This document shows, in pieces, positions 9,934 to 18,044 of a DNA stretch of 64,000 nucleotides. This DNA comes from Leptolyngbya sp. BL0902 (GTDB lineage: Bacteria; Cyanobacteriota; Cyanobacteriia; Phormidesmidales; Phormidesmidaceae): contig NZ_CP046155.1 in assembly GCF_016403105.1 (NCBI RefSeq), positions 620,001 through 684,000 of the forward strand, in the 5' to 3' direction. The notes under the pieces were generated by a model. The model was not told where the DNA came from. It was given only the letters and a program-made list of their open reading frames with translations, and searched no databases. Each line of letters opens with the position of its first letter. The stretch's first letter is position 1. A program made the position numbers and the translations under genes.

Positions 9934-11031
9934 ATGACCCATCCCTCCGATGCTTCGCCACCCTCCCATGAGGCTGCCCCACCCTCCCCCAGTGCGTCAG
10001 CCGCTAAGGGGAGTCCGACGCCCGTGCCATCGCCGCCGCCACCCTCATCCCCTGGCTGGTTTCAGCGACTGTGGGTAGTGGTAGTGCGGCTGCTAATTTT
10101 GGGGATGAGCATCAGCGTTGGCTGGCTGGCGGGCCTGCTGGTGGCGCAAGTGTGGCCTGCCCGCAACCCCAATCCGCCAATGCAGGAGCGGGTGATGCGC
10201 CAGGGTAGCCAAACCCTTCGCAAGGTGCGCCAGCTTCCCGAATGGTGGCAGGGCTCAACGGTGGCTCTACCCGCCGCTGAGGGGGGGGCTACCGCTGTCC
10301 CCCAGGCCGATCCAGGGCCAGAACCTGCACTGCCGCCCCTTGGTCAAGCCGTCCTTGATCTTCAGCAGGATCTAGCCAGTTTAGAAGCTCGACTAACAGA
10401 GCTAGAGCAGCAGACTGGCCAGCCCGGTAGTGGCGATCTGGCAGATCGGCTTCAGCAGCTAGCCCAGCAGGTTACGGCCAGCCCCGATACCCGGCCTGAT
10501 GGGGCCACCCAGGACGCTACCCCTAACCCAGACGCTACTCCTAACCCAGAGGAGGAAGCAGAACCCGGCCCTGACCTAGAATCTACCGAAGACCCAGCGG
10601 CCGCAGAAACCCCGACCTCCAACGATGGCCTGGGCCGTCACGCCGCTGCTCCCCCCCCAGAACCCATGTTTCCCCTGGTCAGCCAGCGGATTGGGCTACC
10701 CAGTGCGCTGCTGTTTCAGCCCAATAGTAGCCTGCTCACCCCGACTGGACAGCAGTTGTTGGACGCCATCGTGCCCGACCTCCGCCGCTTTGGAACGGCG
10801 ACCTTCTTGGTGGGTAGCCACACCGATGGCGACCTAAGCGCCGCCGAGGCCCGTACCCTTACCTTTCAGCAAGCTCTTGCCGTGCAGACCTACCTCGCCG
10901 CCCAACTGGAGGACACCAATCGCCGCTGGTTGACCGTAGGCTACGGCAAAACCCGACCCGTGGCCGTTGGTGATGCCCCCGGCACCGTCGCCCGCAATCA
11001 GCGCCTTGAGATCGGTATTGTCCGCCCTTGA
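9934..11031 (+). CDS. Membrane-anchored OmpA/MotB-domain protein
   Basis: This is a 365-residue envelope protein that probably binds peptidoglycan. A Pro/Ser-rich cytoplasmic tail (1-42) is followed by one membrane segment (about 47-73) and a coiled-coil stretch near 140-175 (LDLQQDLASLEARLTELEQQ). A low-complexity acidic linker leads to a C-terminal OmpA-like domain (about 250-365). That domain has the expected features: LLFQPNSSLLTPTGQQLL, VGSHTDGD, LTVGYGKTRPVA and ARNQRLEIGI. This matches the topology of a tethered cell-wall anchor rather than an outer-membrane porin. It lies 99 bp after the DUF4335 gene in the same direction. A flagellar MotB role is excluded by the absence of motility genes here. 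Confidence 0.82.
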   Translation: MTHPSDASPPSHEAAPPSPSASAAKGSPTPVPSPPPPSSPGWFQRLWVVVVRLLILGMSISVGWLAGLLVAQVWPARNPNPPMQERVMRQGSQTLRKVRQLPEWWQGSTVALPAAEGGATAVPQADPGPEPALPPLGQAVLDLQQDLASLEARLTELEQQTGQPGSGDLADRLQQLAQQVTASPDTRPDGATQDATPNPDATPNPEEEAEPGPDLESTEDPAAAETPTSNDGLGRHAAAPPPEPMFPLVSQRIGLPSALLFQPNSSLLTPTGQQLLDAIVPDLRRFGTATFLVGSHTDGDLSAAEARTLTFQQALAVQTYLAAQLEDTNRRWLTVGYGKTRPVAVGDAPGTVARNQRLEIGIVRP

Positions 11032-11151
11032 ACCCGCCGTTTTTCCCTCTCGCCCCATCAGGTAGGACTCCTTGCCCAAACCCCCTGGGCGCTACCCTGC
11101 CACCGTTCCTAGCCATTACCTACCATCACCTAATAAGGACTCAAACCCGCC

Positions 11152-12153
11152 ATGCGAATTGTCTTTTTGGGGACGCCCCACTTTGCCGTACCCAGCCTGA
11201 AACGGCTATTAGCGGATCCTGCCTTTGACGTGGTAGCCGTTGTCACCCAGCCCGATAAGCGCCGGGGCCGAGGTAGCCAGGTAGATGCGTCCCCTGTGAA
11301 GCAGGTGGCGGCGGCGGCGGGGTGCCCGATTTGGCAGCCGCGTCGGATTAAAAAAGATGAGGCTTGTCTCACGGCCCTCGAAGCCCTACAGGCCGATGCC
11401 TTTGTGGTAGTGGCCTATGGTCAAATTCTCTCCCAGCGGATTTTGGCGATGCCGCGCCTGGGCTGCATCAATGGCCACGGGTCGCTGTTGCCCGCCTACC
11501 GAGGCGCAGCCCCAATTCAGTGGTGCATCGTTCAGGGCGCTACCGAAACGGGCATGACCACCATGCAGATGGACATTGGTATGGATACTGGGGCGATGCT
11601 GCTGAAGTCTCAGTTGCCCATTGGCCTGCTCGATAACTTCTATGACGTCGCCGCTGCCCTGGCCGACCAATGTGCCGACCTGCTGGTGGAGACCCTCCAC
11701 GGCCTTGACGCCCACCGCCTTACCCCCGAACCCCAGGACAACGCCCAGGCCACCTACGCACCGCTGATTCAAAAGGAAGACTATCGGCTGGACTGGAGCC
11801 AGTCGGCCCTAGATCTCCATAACCGAGTGCGTGGCTTCTATCCCCATGCCGAAACAACCCTGCGGAATCAGCCCCTTAAAGTGCTGGCCACCGCTCCCCT
11901 CGGCGATCCCCACTGGCCCCAGCTACCCGCCGACCTAGCCCAGATGCGGCCCACGGTTGAGGCGCTGACGTCTAACCTTACCTCGGCCCAGCCCGGTCAA
12001 ATGGTTGCGCTGCTGAAGGGCCATGGGCCGCTGATCTACACCGGGGATGGACTGCTGCTGCTGCGGGAGGTAAAACCCAGCGGCAAAAAAGCCCAGCGAG
12101 GCCAGGATTTTATCAACGGCAGTCGCCTAACCTTGGGAGAACAAGTTGTCTAG
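11152..12153 (+). CDS. fmt: Methionyl-tRNA formyltransferase
   Basis: Fmt transfers a formyl group from 10-formyltetrahydrofolate to initiator Met-tRNA. The 333-residue protein starts with the Rossmann-type [16 protein letters not shown]. Its catalytic centre lies at residues 107-124: N107, H109 and SLLP at 111-114, followed by [10 protein letters not shown]. The catalytic aspartate is D145 in MDIGMDTG. The tRNA-binding C-terminal OB-like domain follows from about residue 210. A GGA-containing ribosome site (AATAAGGACTC) lies upstream of the ATG. Length and motif order are normal. Confidence 0.96.
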   Translation: MRIVFLGTPHFAVPSLKRLLADPAFDVVAVVTQPDKRRGRGSQVDASPVKQVAAAAGCPIWQPRRIKKDEACLTALEALQADAFVVVAYGQILSQRILAMPRLGCINGHGSLLPAYRGAAPIQWCIVQGATETGMTTMQMDIGMDTGAMLLKSQLPIGLLDNFYDVAAALADQCADLLVETLHGLDAHRLTPEPQDNAQATYAPLIQKEDYRLDWSQSALDLHNRVRGFYPHAETTLRNQPLKVLATAPLGDPHWPQLPADLAQMRPTVEALTSNLTSAQPGQMVALLKGHGPLIYTGDGLLLLREVKPSGKKAQRGQDFINGSRLTLGEQVV

Positions 12154-12325
12154 AGGCTGAGCCTCGCCCGCTTTCCCTACCCTGATCTAGCTTGGGATAG
12201 AGAGCCTCTGACCTATCGTTCCATGGCGAATAACTCAATCCTTGGACTGCCCAAGGACAGCCATCGCCTTGATAAGCTGATGAAGTGCCGCGCCGCCCCA
12301 TGCATGGAGCCAGTGAATTCTCCCC

Positions 12326-13138
12326 ATGAAAACGGAATCCCCAAGCTTGACGGCCCCCTCCGACCCCGTGCCAGAGTCTATCCGCAACCGCCGGGATATG
12401 GTGTTCCTCGTGCTGTCGGGTTTGTTTTTGGGCACCTTGGGAATGCTCAATATTTTAGGAATCAGTCGGTTTGTCAATGTGTTGGAGTGGGGCGACGTGG
12501 CTGTCACCGTAGCCGTAGGCGTCTTGCCCTACCCCCTCACCTTCCTCTGTACCGACCTCATTTCCGAACTCTACGGCAAAGATCGGGCCAACCAAGTCGT
12601 GTGGGTGGGGCTGCTGTTGAATGTCTGGGTGCTGTTCATCGTCTGGCTGGGGGGTGTCCTCCCCGGATTTGAGCCCACCGATCCCACCACCGGAGCAATC
12701 CTGCGCGACTCCGCCGGACGCCTGCCCGTGTTCTTTGAAATTCGCAACCTCACCTTTGGGGCCGTCACCGCCTCCATGGCCGCCTACCTCACCGCTCAGT
12801 TTGTGGACGTGTACCTGTTCCACTTTTGGAAGGAACTAACCAACGGCAAACACCTGTGGCTGCGCAACAACGGTTCCACCCTCCTCAGCCAGCTCGTAGA
12901 CACCGTGGCGGTGGTACTGATTACCCACTTTCTCGCCGGAGCCCTGCCCATCGACGACGGCCAAGCCCTTTGGCCCCAACTCCTTCGCTTCATTGGCTAT
13001 GGCTACGTCTTCAAGCTGGTGGCCGCGCTGCTCGATACGGGGCCCTTCTACCTCTGTGTCTTTTGGCTCACCCATTACCTTCAAATGGAATCCCCGATTG
13101 CTCGCCCCAAACGCCCTCGCCTAGGGCAACGCAGCTAG
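12326..13138 (+). CDS. yhhQ: Queuosine precursor transporter (YhhQ/QueT-like, VUT family)
   Basis: The 270-residue membrane protein matches the YhhQ family, which imports queuosine precursors such as preQ0/preQ1 for tRNA modification. The conserved segment FLCTDLISELYGKDRANQVVW lies near residues 75-95. LGTLGMLNILGISRF lies in the first helix region, and a late motif FKLVAALLDTGPFY sits near 235-248. About six membrane helices are visible. The ATG at 12326 follows soon after fmt (172 bp). A weak hairpin (ACCGAG/CTCGGT, 13139-13159) sits just after the stop without a T-run. Older annotations would call this DUF165 or a vitamin uptake transporter. Confidence 0.88.
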   Translation: MKTESPSLTAPSDPVPESIRNRRDMVFLVLSGLFLGTLGMLNILGISRFVNVLEWGDVAVTVAVGVLPYPLTFLCTDLISELYGKDRANQVVWVGLLLNVWVLFIVWLGGVLPGFEPTDPTTGAILRDSAGRLPVFFEIRNLTFGAVTASMAAYLTAQFVDVYLFHFWKELTNGKHLWLRNNGSTLLSQLVDTVAVVLITHFLAGALPIDDGQALWPQLLRFIGYGYVFKLVAALLDTGPFYLCVFWLTHYLQMESPIARPKRPRLGQRS

Positions 13139-13295
13139 ACCGAGGCCCAGGGTCTCGGTTGGTGCGCCCCACCGCTGATATAAGCTCATCCCTTTTGCCC
13201 TAAAGGGCAGGGCTCGAAACCCATCCCGTTTTGGTCAATGCTCAATCTTCCCAAGCGGTAAAGACTAGCGATTCAAAATCTACGCCTAAATGATG

Positions 13296-13337
13296 AAACC
13301 CTCGGTTGCCGCAAAATTCTGCGATAACCGAGGGTTT
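13296..13337 (-). terminator. Hairpin downstream of tRNA-Glu
   Basis: A perfect 12-bp inverted repeat (AAACCCTCGGTT and AACCGAGGGTTT) with an 18-base inner segment begins two bases beyond the tRNA 3' end on the minus strand. Its A-rich and T-rich outer arms make it a plausible factor-independent terminator for the tRNA transcript. It could also act on the plus strand behind the queuosine transporter. Confidence 0.7.
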
Positions 13338-13338
13338 A

Positions 13339-13411
13339 TACCCCCAGGGGAATTCGAATCCCCGTCGCCTCCGTGAAAGGGAGGTGTCCTAGGCCTCTAG
13401 ACGATGGGGGC
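13339..13411 (-). tRNA. tRNA-Glu (anticodon UUC)
   Basis: The 73-nt cloverleaf folds fully. The acceptor stem is GCCCCCA with TGGGGGT and discriminator A. The D arm is GTCT...GGAC, and the anticodon stem CCTCC/GGAGG encloses the loop CTTTCAC (anticodon TTC at 13375-13377). The T arm GGGGA/TCCCC encloses TTCGAAT. The 3' CCA is not encoded. In cyanobacteria this tRNA also feeds the C5 pathway to tetrapyrroles, hence chlorophyll. It is transcribed from the promoter at 13433-13461. Confidence 0.97.
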
Positions 13412-13432
13412 CTGTGTTTTTCGACAATTCTT

Positions 13433-13461
13433 AGTATAGGGAAGAGGAATGGGATTGTCAA
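13433..13461 (-). promoter_or_regulatory. Sigma-70-type promoter of tRNA-Glu
   Basis: On the minus strand a perfect -35 box TTGACA (13456-13461) is separated by exactly 17 bases from TATACT (13433-13438), one mismatch from the -10 consensus. The -10 ends 22 bases before the tRNA 5' end, which leaves a short leader of about 15 nt for RNase P to remove. This is the best promoter match I found in the window. Confidence 0.85.
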
Positions 13462-13683
13462 ACATCTTGGCCAAAAAAAAATTAAAACCTTTGGCCTGAA
13501 GGCGAAGGCCCCAGCCTGGGCCACCGACAAGACTTCCTGGAGCGGTGGCCCAGCGACCGGAGGGTTAGGCCCTGGAGCATGGATCACCGGGGGCCGAGGC
13601 GGCTGAAACGACCGGGGGCCGCATCGGCCCAGGCAAAGCGGCGCGAGATCCTGAATCTTGGTAGCCATGGGTGGGGCCAACCC

Positions 13684-13956
13684 CTAGGCAGAGGGCAGGT
13701 TACGCAGTCGGATGAGCTGACGACGCATGAGGGGAGAGGCATTGACCTCATCGATAACCTGAACCTTAACCTGGGATTCTAGGGCCTCGACAAACTCATC
13801 GCTGCCGTAGGAGAAGGCGTCAATGAGGAGTTCAAGGAGGTGATCCTGCTGATCTATCACCTGGCTTTCCTCGATGAGCCTAAATTTCAGCGTGACCTCG
13901 CATTCATAAACGCCAACTTGGGAGGGAAGGGGAGAGTGGGATGCAGATGTGGCCAT
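13684..13956 (-). CDS. Npun_R1517-like small regulatory protein
   Basis: This is a 90-residue soluble protein. The core GVYECEVTLKFRLIEE (about residues 15-30) and the tail SPLMRRQLIRLRN (about 74-86) resemble a small conserved cyanobacterial family. I recall it being named after Nostoc punctiforme Npun_R1517, which is linked to heterocyst differentiation. The family assignment is from memory of the motif pattern, not from a search. It stands alone, with more than 250 bp on each side, downstream of the tRNA-Glu promoter region on the same strand. If the host does not form heterocysts, its role must be more general. There is no membrane segment and no helix-turn-helix that I can identify. Confidence 0.6.
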   Translation of the reverse strand: MATSASHSPLPSQVGVYECEVTLKFRLIEESQVIDQQDHLLELLIDAFSYGSDEFVEALESQVKVQVIDEVNASPLMRRQLIRLRNLPSA

Positions 13957-14686
13957 AGCAACAGGGAATCTCTAGGGTGCAGAACAATGGCGATCCTAGG
14001 GCCGAGGCCGGGGCGGGTAGTACCGCTGGGGATCTTAGGCAAGATTGAGCCCAGGGGTGGCAACGGTGAGGATGGGCCTGGAGGGGCTAGGGACATCTCT
14101 GGATCATGATTCCTGCGGGGCAAATGGGAACGATGTCTAGGACGGCCTATCTCTATGAAAACAAAGAATTGATGAATGTGCACTGAGGCATCTTTTTTTT
14201 ACATGATTTATACAGCTTTGTAAGGCTAGATTAAACTCGGCATCATGCCTGTATTAACAACAGCGTTATAGATTTTTTTATACTCAGAAATATCTCTACC
14301 TTCCATAGACTCGGAGGATCGATGTGCTGAGAAGGCAGGCTGTCTCAGAGAAAATCCTGAGCTTATTTCTGAGATGATCTAGAGGGTCTCTAGTTCTCTA
14401 GAGCAGAAGCAAAGATAACCGCAATTTCAGGGGATCAAGGGCTGGCTACCCTTAACCATAGAGAAGCCTTTAGCGGCTATGGGCTCTGAACCATGGACTT
14501 AGCAATGATGGCAGATGTATCTAGATTTAAGAAAAATTGCGTAAACTTACGGACGCTCTGAATCTACTTCGCCCTGAACTTCTGAAGATCCAGAATGCCA
14601 CCTTACCTGTTCTGCAAGGGTACGACGAATAATGGATGAGAAGTGGGTTCCATTGAAACCAAAAATGATGAGATCGTCGGCTGGAA
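13957..14686. other. Gene-free region of 730 bp with AT-rich core
   Basis: No credible coding frame is present on either strand. Base composition changes from GC-rich (13957-14150) to clearly AT-rich around 14180-14300, with TTTTTTTTACATGATT and GATTTTTTTATACT tracts. It holds a set of nested hairpins (see 14343-14403). It could contain promoters, a non-coding RNA, or the decayed remains of a gene. Confidence 0.5.
14343..14403. repeat. Nested short inverted repeats
   Basis: TCTCAGA (14343-14349) is the exact complement of TCTGAGA (14368-14374). Immediately after it, CTAGAG (14379-14384), CTCTAG (14388-14393) and CTAGAG (14398-14403) can pair in two mutually exclusive ways. Such alternating pairing is seen in structured RNAs and attenuators, but the stems are short and chance cannot be excluded. 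Confidence 0.45.
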
Positions 14687-17287
14687 TTAACCTGAAACCT
14701 CCTGCTGGTAGGGCTGTAATGCCTGATCCAAGCTGGGCAAAAAGACCGGGGAGAAAATCACCTCAGGGAAAAATTTTACCATCGGCACATTTTCTACGCG
14801 AGGATAAAAATCCGATGGCGTTGGCCCATCAATGTGACGACTCAGCACCCCAAACCCCAGTCGCCCGCTGCGGGGTTGCCAGACGGGGGCGGTGCGTTGC
14901 AGCCAATCTTTGAAGTTGGTGGCGTTGTCCATGCTGGCCACCAAGTTGGCAATTATCTCAGGGTCGGGCAGACTGTCCGCCAGTTGAGGGAGGTCTTCGG
15001 GTTGCGTCACCCAGGCTCTCTCTAGCAGGGTTTGGCGTTGATCGGGGGTTTGCCAGGCCGCGATGGCGTACTTGGCTGGGCTTTCGGGTAGCTGGTCTGG
15101 ATTCACCCTACCCCCCTGGCTCAGGGTGAGGAGCGCTTCTTGAAGGGGGCCGCCTGTCCAATCCTCGGCGGCGGCCGCAACGTCACCGAGCCACCAGCGC
15201 AGGGTGCCGCGCCCCTGGTGCAGGAAGGCAGTGAGGCCAGGATCGGTACTTTGGTTGAGGAGGTCTTGGTAGAGCGTAGCTAGGCGTTCGGTGACGGGGG
15301 CGTAGAGGGGCGCTAGGGGGCCGAACTGCCACATGGGGCTAGTGAGCACGACCGGATGGCGGAGGAGTTCTAGGGCAAAGGCGGTGGTGGCACAGTCTGT
15401 ATCGCCCTGCCGCAGACAGCTAAAGCCCAGGCCAAAAAAGACCCCCGGCTTGGCGGGCAGGAGGGCAATGGATCGCTGAAAGGCGGCCTGGGCGGCTTCA
15501 GGCTGCTGGTTCTCGACCAACAGCCAGCCCAGGTTAGAGTGGCCGAATTCTTGATAGGGCACCGTGGCGTTACCCACCTCAAACCAGCGGATGGCATCCT
15601 GCCGCAGGGCCGTTTGCAGGTCGGGGTTATCGGTCACTTGGTAGCTTAGATCGCCGAGGTTCCAGCCCAGTTGGTAGGGGTAGTACATTTCCCAGGGAGC
15701 CAACTGATGGGCACGTTCTAGCCGCTGCACAAAGCGGTTAATGTCCTGCTTGGCCAGGGCGGCAAAGCCATCACTGGAGAGGCCCCAGGCGCGATGGACG
15801 GGGGTGAGCCAAAGGGCCATGGCCAGGGTTGTGCCCAGCCCCAGCGCGACGAGAAGTTGAGAGGTTTTGGACGGTGGCTGGGGGCTGGTGGGCAGGGGGG
15901 GAGACCCAAGGGCGTGGGAGAGCGTGGCAAGGTAGAGGATCAGTACGCCGCTGATGGGCAGAATGTCGAGCTGGTAGTCGGTGAGGCTAAGGAGGGCAAA
16001 GCCGACCCCGGCAGCAACGATGCACCACACCATGAGCGGGGGCAGGCCAGAGGGCGTTTGGTGGGCACCGTTGCGAATCCAGCGCATCCCCAGGACAAGG
16101 ATCACCCCTGCTAGGGCAACCGGAACCATGACGCCCCAAATCCCCAGTTCTCCCCAGAGCTGAGCCGGGGTGCTGTGCAGTTGAAATTGCAGTTCGGCGT
16201 CGCGTCCGGCCCAGTGGGGGCGGTAGGCTTGGTAAACCAGGGGCACACTACCCGGCCCTAGCCCCGTAAACGGAGCGCTTTGGCCCATGTGCCAGCCCAC
16301 GGCATTGGTAACGGCCCGGTAGGATAGCTCTCCCCCGGCTAGATTGCCGCTGGTGAGGCCAGCTAGGGCCTGACGCAAACGGCTATTGCTGAAGATTAAG
16401 GCCAACACTAGGGCCATGGCCGCCGCGCCCCCAGCCAGCACCCAGCGCCGAGGCAGGGGGCTGTAGATCAGCGCCACCCCCAGGCCCACCAACCCCGCCG
16501 CCGCCAAGGCCAGCCAGCCGCCCCGAGAACTGGTGGTATAGAGGTTGGCCAAGCCTAGGCCAATGGCCCCCAGCCACAGCCAGCGCCGCCAGTCCTTCGC
16601 CATCCACCCCAGCCCCACAAACAGGGGCAGCACCAGTACCAGATAGCCTGCCACATAGTTTTGGTGGCCGATGGGTTGCCAATTCCGCAGACTGGTGAAC
16701 TGAAAACTAAAGGCGGTTTCAACTCCGTACTGCTGAAGCGCCTGCAACCGGGCCAGTTCGGGCCGATAGATCTGCAAAACCCACAGCGTCAAACTCACGA
16801 CCACAAAGGCCAGGGCCACATAACCTTGAACTTCTAGCGCCGCCTGAACCCGATGGGTGGTTGTCAACCATCCCCGCAGGGCGTAGAGGGCCGCGATGCC
16901 CCCCAGGGCTGCCCAGCCGTACCACAGGGCTTGGCCATGGAACTCTGCGGCTAGGGTGGAAATACCGAGCCCCACCACTGCTAGGACAACGACGCCATCT
17001 AGCCCCGATCCCAGGGCCAAGGAGGCTAGGGGCCGATGCCACCCCTGCCACAACAGCCAAAGGATGGGCAGCAGGATCGCCACCTGCCACAGAAACACCC
17101 AGGGCCAAGCCACCATCATCGTGCTGCTGCCAGGGAGCAGGGTGAAGAGGACATAGAGCGCTAGGGTGAGCAGGCCCAAGAGGGTACCGTCCCCGGTATC
17201 TCTGGGCGAACCTGGGCGAGATGCCGGGGATCCTTTCTGGGAGGCCGCCTGGGGCGATGGTTGAGGCAGAGGTTCGGGCTGGGTCAC
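14687..17287 (-). CDS. O-antigen ligase/polymerase-like membrane protein with C-terminal TPR region (copy 1)
   Basis: The 866-residue protein has about ten hydrophobic helices in its first 460 residues. It carries the Wzy/WaaL-type signature around residues 340-385: FTGLGPGSVPLVYQAYRPHW, then the HSTPAQLWGELGIWG loop. The remaining 400 residues are helical repeats that read as TPR units (for example VENQQPEAAQAAFQRSIALLPAKPGVFFGLGFSCLRQGDTD). Such proteins join or polymerise glycan chains on lipid carriers at the periplasmic face, but the substrate is unknown. The start is GTG (17285-17287). It is paralogous to the gene at 18045-20585, with an FMN reductase between them. IctB-type proteins share only the membrane half. 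Confidence 0.82.
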   Translation of the reverse strand: MTQPEPLPQPSPQAASQKGSPASRPGSPRDTGDGTLLGLLTLALYVLFTLLPGSSTMMVAWPWVFLWQVAILLPILWLLWQGWHRPLASLALGSGLDGVVVLAVVGLGISTLAAEFHGQALWYGWAALGGIAALYALRGWLTTTHRVQAALEVQGYVALAFVVVSLTLWVLQIYRPELARLQALQQYGVETAFSFQFTSLRNWQPIGHQNYVAGYLVLVLPLFVGLGWMAKDWRRWLWLGAIGLGLANLYTTSSRGGWLALAAAGLVGLGVALIYSPLPRRWVLAGGAAAMALVLALIFSNSRLRQALAGLTSGNLAGGELSYRAVTNAVGWHMGQSAPFTGLGPGSVPLVYQAYRPHWAGRDAELQFQLHSTPAQLWGELGIWGVMVPVALAGVILVLGMRWIRNGAHQTPSGLPPLMVWCIVAAGVGFALLSLTDYQLDILPISGVLILYLATLSHALGSPPLPTSPQPPSKTSQLLVALGLGTTLAMALWLTPVHRAWGLSSDGFAALAKQDINRFVQRLERAHQLAPWEMYYPYQLGWNLGDLSYQVTDNPDLQTALRQDAIRWFEVGNATVPYQEFGHSNLGWLLVENQQPEAAQAAFQRSIALLPAKPGVFFGLGFSCLRQGDTDCATTAFALELLRHPVVLTSPMWQFGPLAPLYAPVTERLATLYQDLLNQSTDPGLTAFLHQGRGTLRWWLGDVAAAAEDWTGGPLQEALLTLSQGGRVNPDQLPESPAKYAIAAWQTPDQRQTLLERAWVTQPEDLPQLADSLPDPEIIANLVASMDNATNFKDWLQRTAPVWQPRSGRLGFGVLSRHIDGPTPSDFYPRVENVPMVKFFPEVIFSPVFLPSLDQALQPYQQEVSG

Positions 17288-17370
17288 GGCATCTTCGTTC
17301 AGAGCACGGCTATGTCGTGATCCTAAAGGATGGGTGGGCCTTTTGGATAAAGGCCGGGATGCGGGGGCAA

Positions 17371-17886
17371 CTAGACCGTGGCAGGCACCCCCGCAAAGGC
17401 GGGCTCTAGGGTTGCCAGTTGGGCAACGAGAGCGGCAATGGCTTCGGGGTTGGCCGCTTTGTGGGCATTGGCGACCACTTCTCGACCGAGGACATTACAG
17501 CCCAGGTGCGCCAACTGTTGACGCATCGCTAGACCCACCTTTTGGCCGCCGCCGCCGCTGTGGCTTGCTAAGGCTGCCGGACGACCGTTGAACAGCGCCC
17601 GAAAGTCCTCGGTGCTAACCGACAGCCAAGCGATGGCATTACTGACCACCGGGGGGATGGAGCCGTTATACTCCGGGGCACAGACCACCAGGCTGCGATG
17701 GTGACGCAGGGCTTGGGCAAGCTGGGCTAACCCTGGGCCAGCCTCCCCCACCACCGAATCGTAAAGGGGCAAATGGAGATCAGGCAGGCTGACGACCTCG
17801 GCCGTCACGCCCTGTTTGGTGGACTCCTCGGCAAAGGCGCGGGCTAGGGCTAAGTTGTTGCCGTTAGTGGCAGAGAGAATCAGCAT
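17371..17886 (-). CDS. NADPH-dependent FMN reductase (flavodoxin fold)
   Basis: The 171-residue protein has the family layout: a short first strand with the phosphate-binding loop SATNGNNLALARAF (residues 5-18), then the signature PEYNGSIPPV at 71-80, which contacts the flavin. A later stretch, ASHSGGGGQKVGLAMRQQL, is also typical. It should reduce FMN, quinones or azo compounds with NAD(P)H in the cytoplasm. It stands between two Wzy-like genes on the same strand, 83 bp upstream of one and 158 bp downstream of the other. No mechanistic link to glycan assembly is apparent. Confidence 0.87.
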   Translation of the reverse strand: MLILSATNGNNLALARAFAEESTKQGVTAEVVSLPDLHLPLYDSVVGEAGPGLAQLAQALRHHRSLVVCAPEYNGSIPPVVSNAIAWLSVSTEDFRALFNGRPAALASHSGGGGQKVGLAMRQQLAHLGCNVLGREVVANAHKAANPEAIAALVAQLATLEPAFAGVPATV

Positions 17887-18044
17887 GGAGATAACCGATT
17901 AATAATTGTTAACAAACTTGTGGTGTGTTCAATGTAGCGCACATGGCTAGGGTTTATGGCCCTTGGTTGGGCGGTTGGGGGAGCGAAGCTCAGGTTCGTG
18001 GGCCGAGGGTTTTGCCCTTGGAGCGACACACCTTGAGGGGATAT

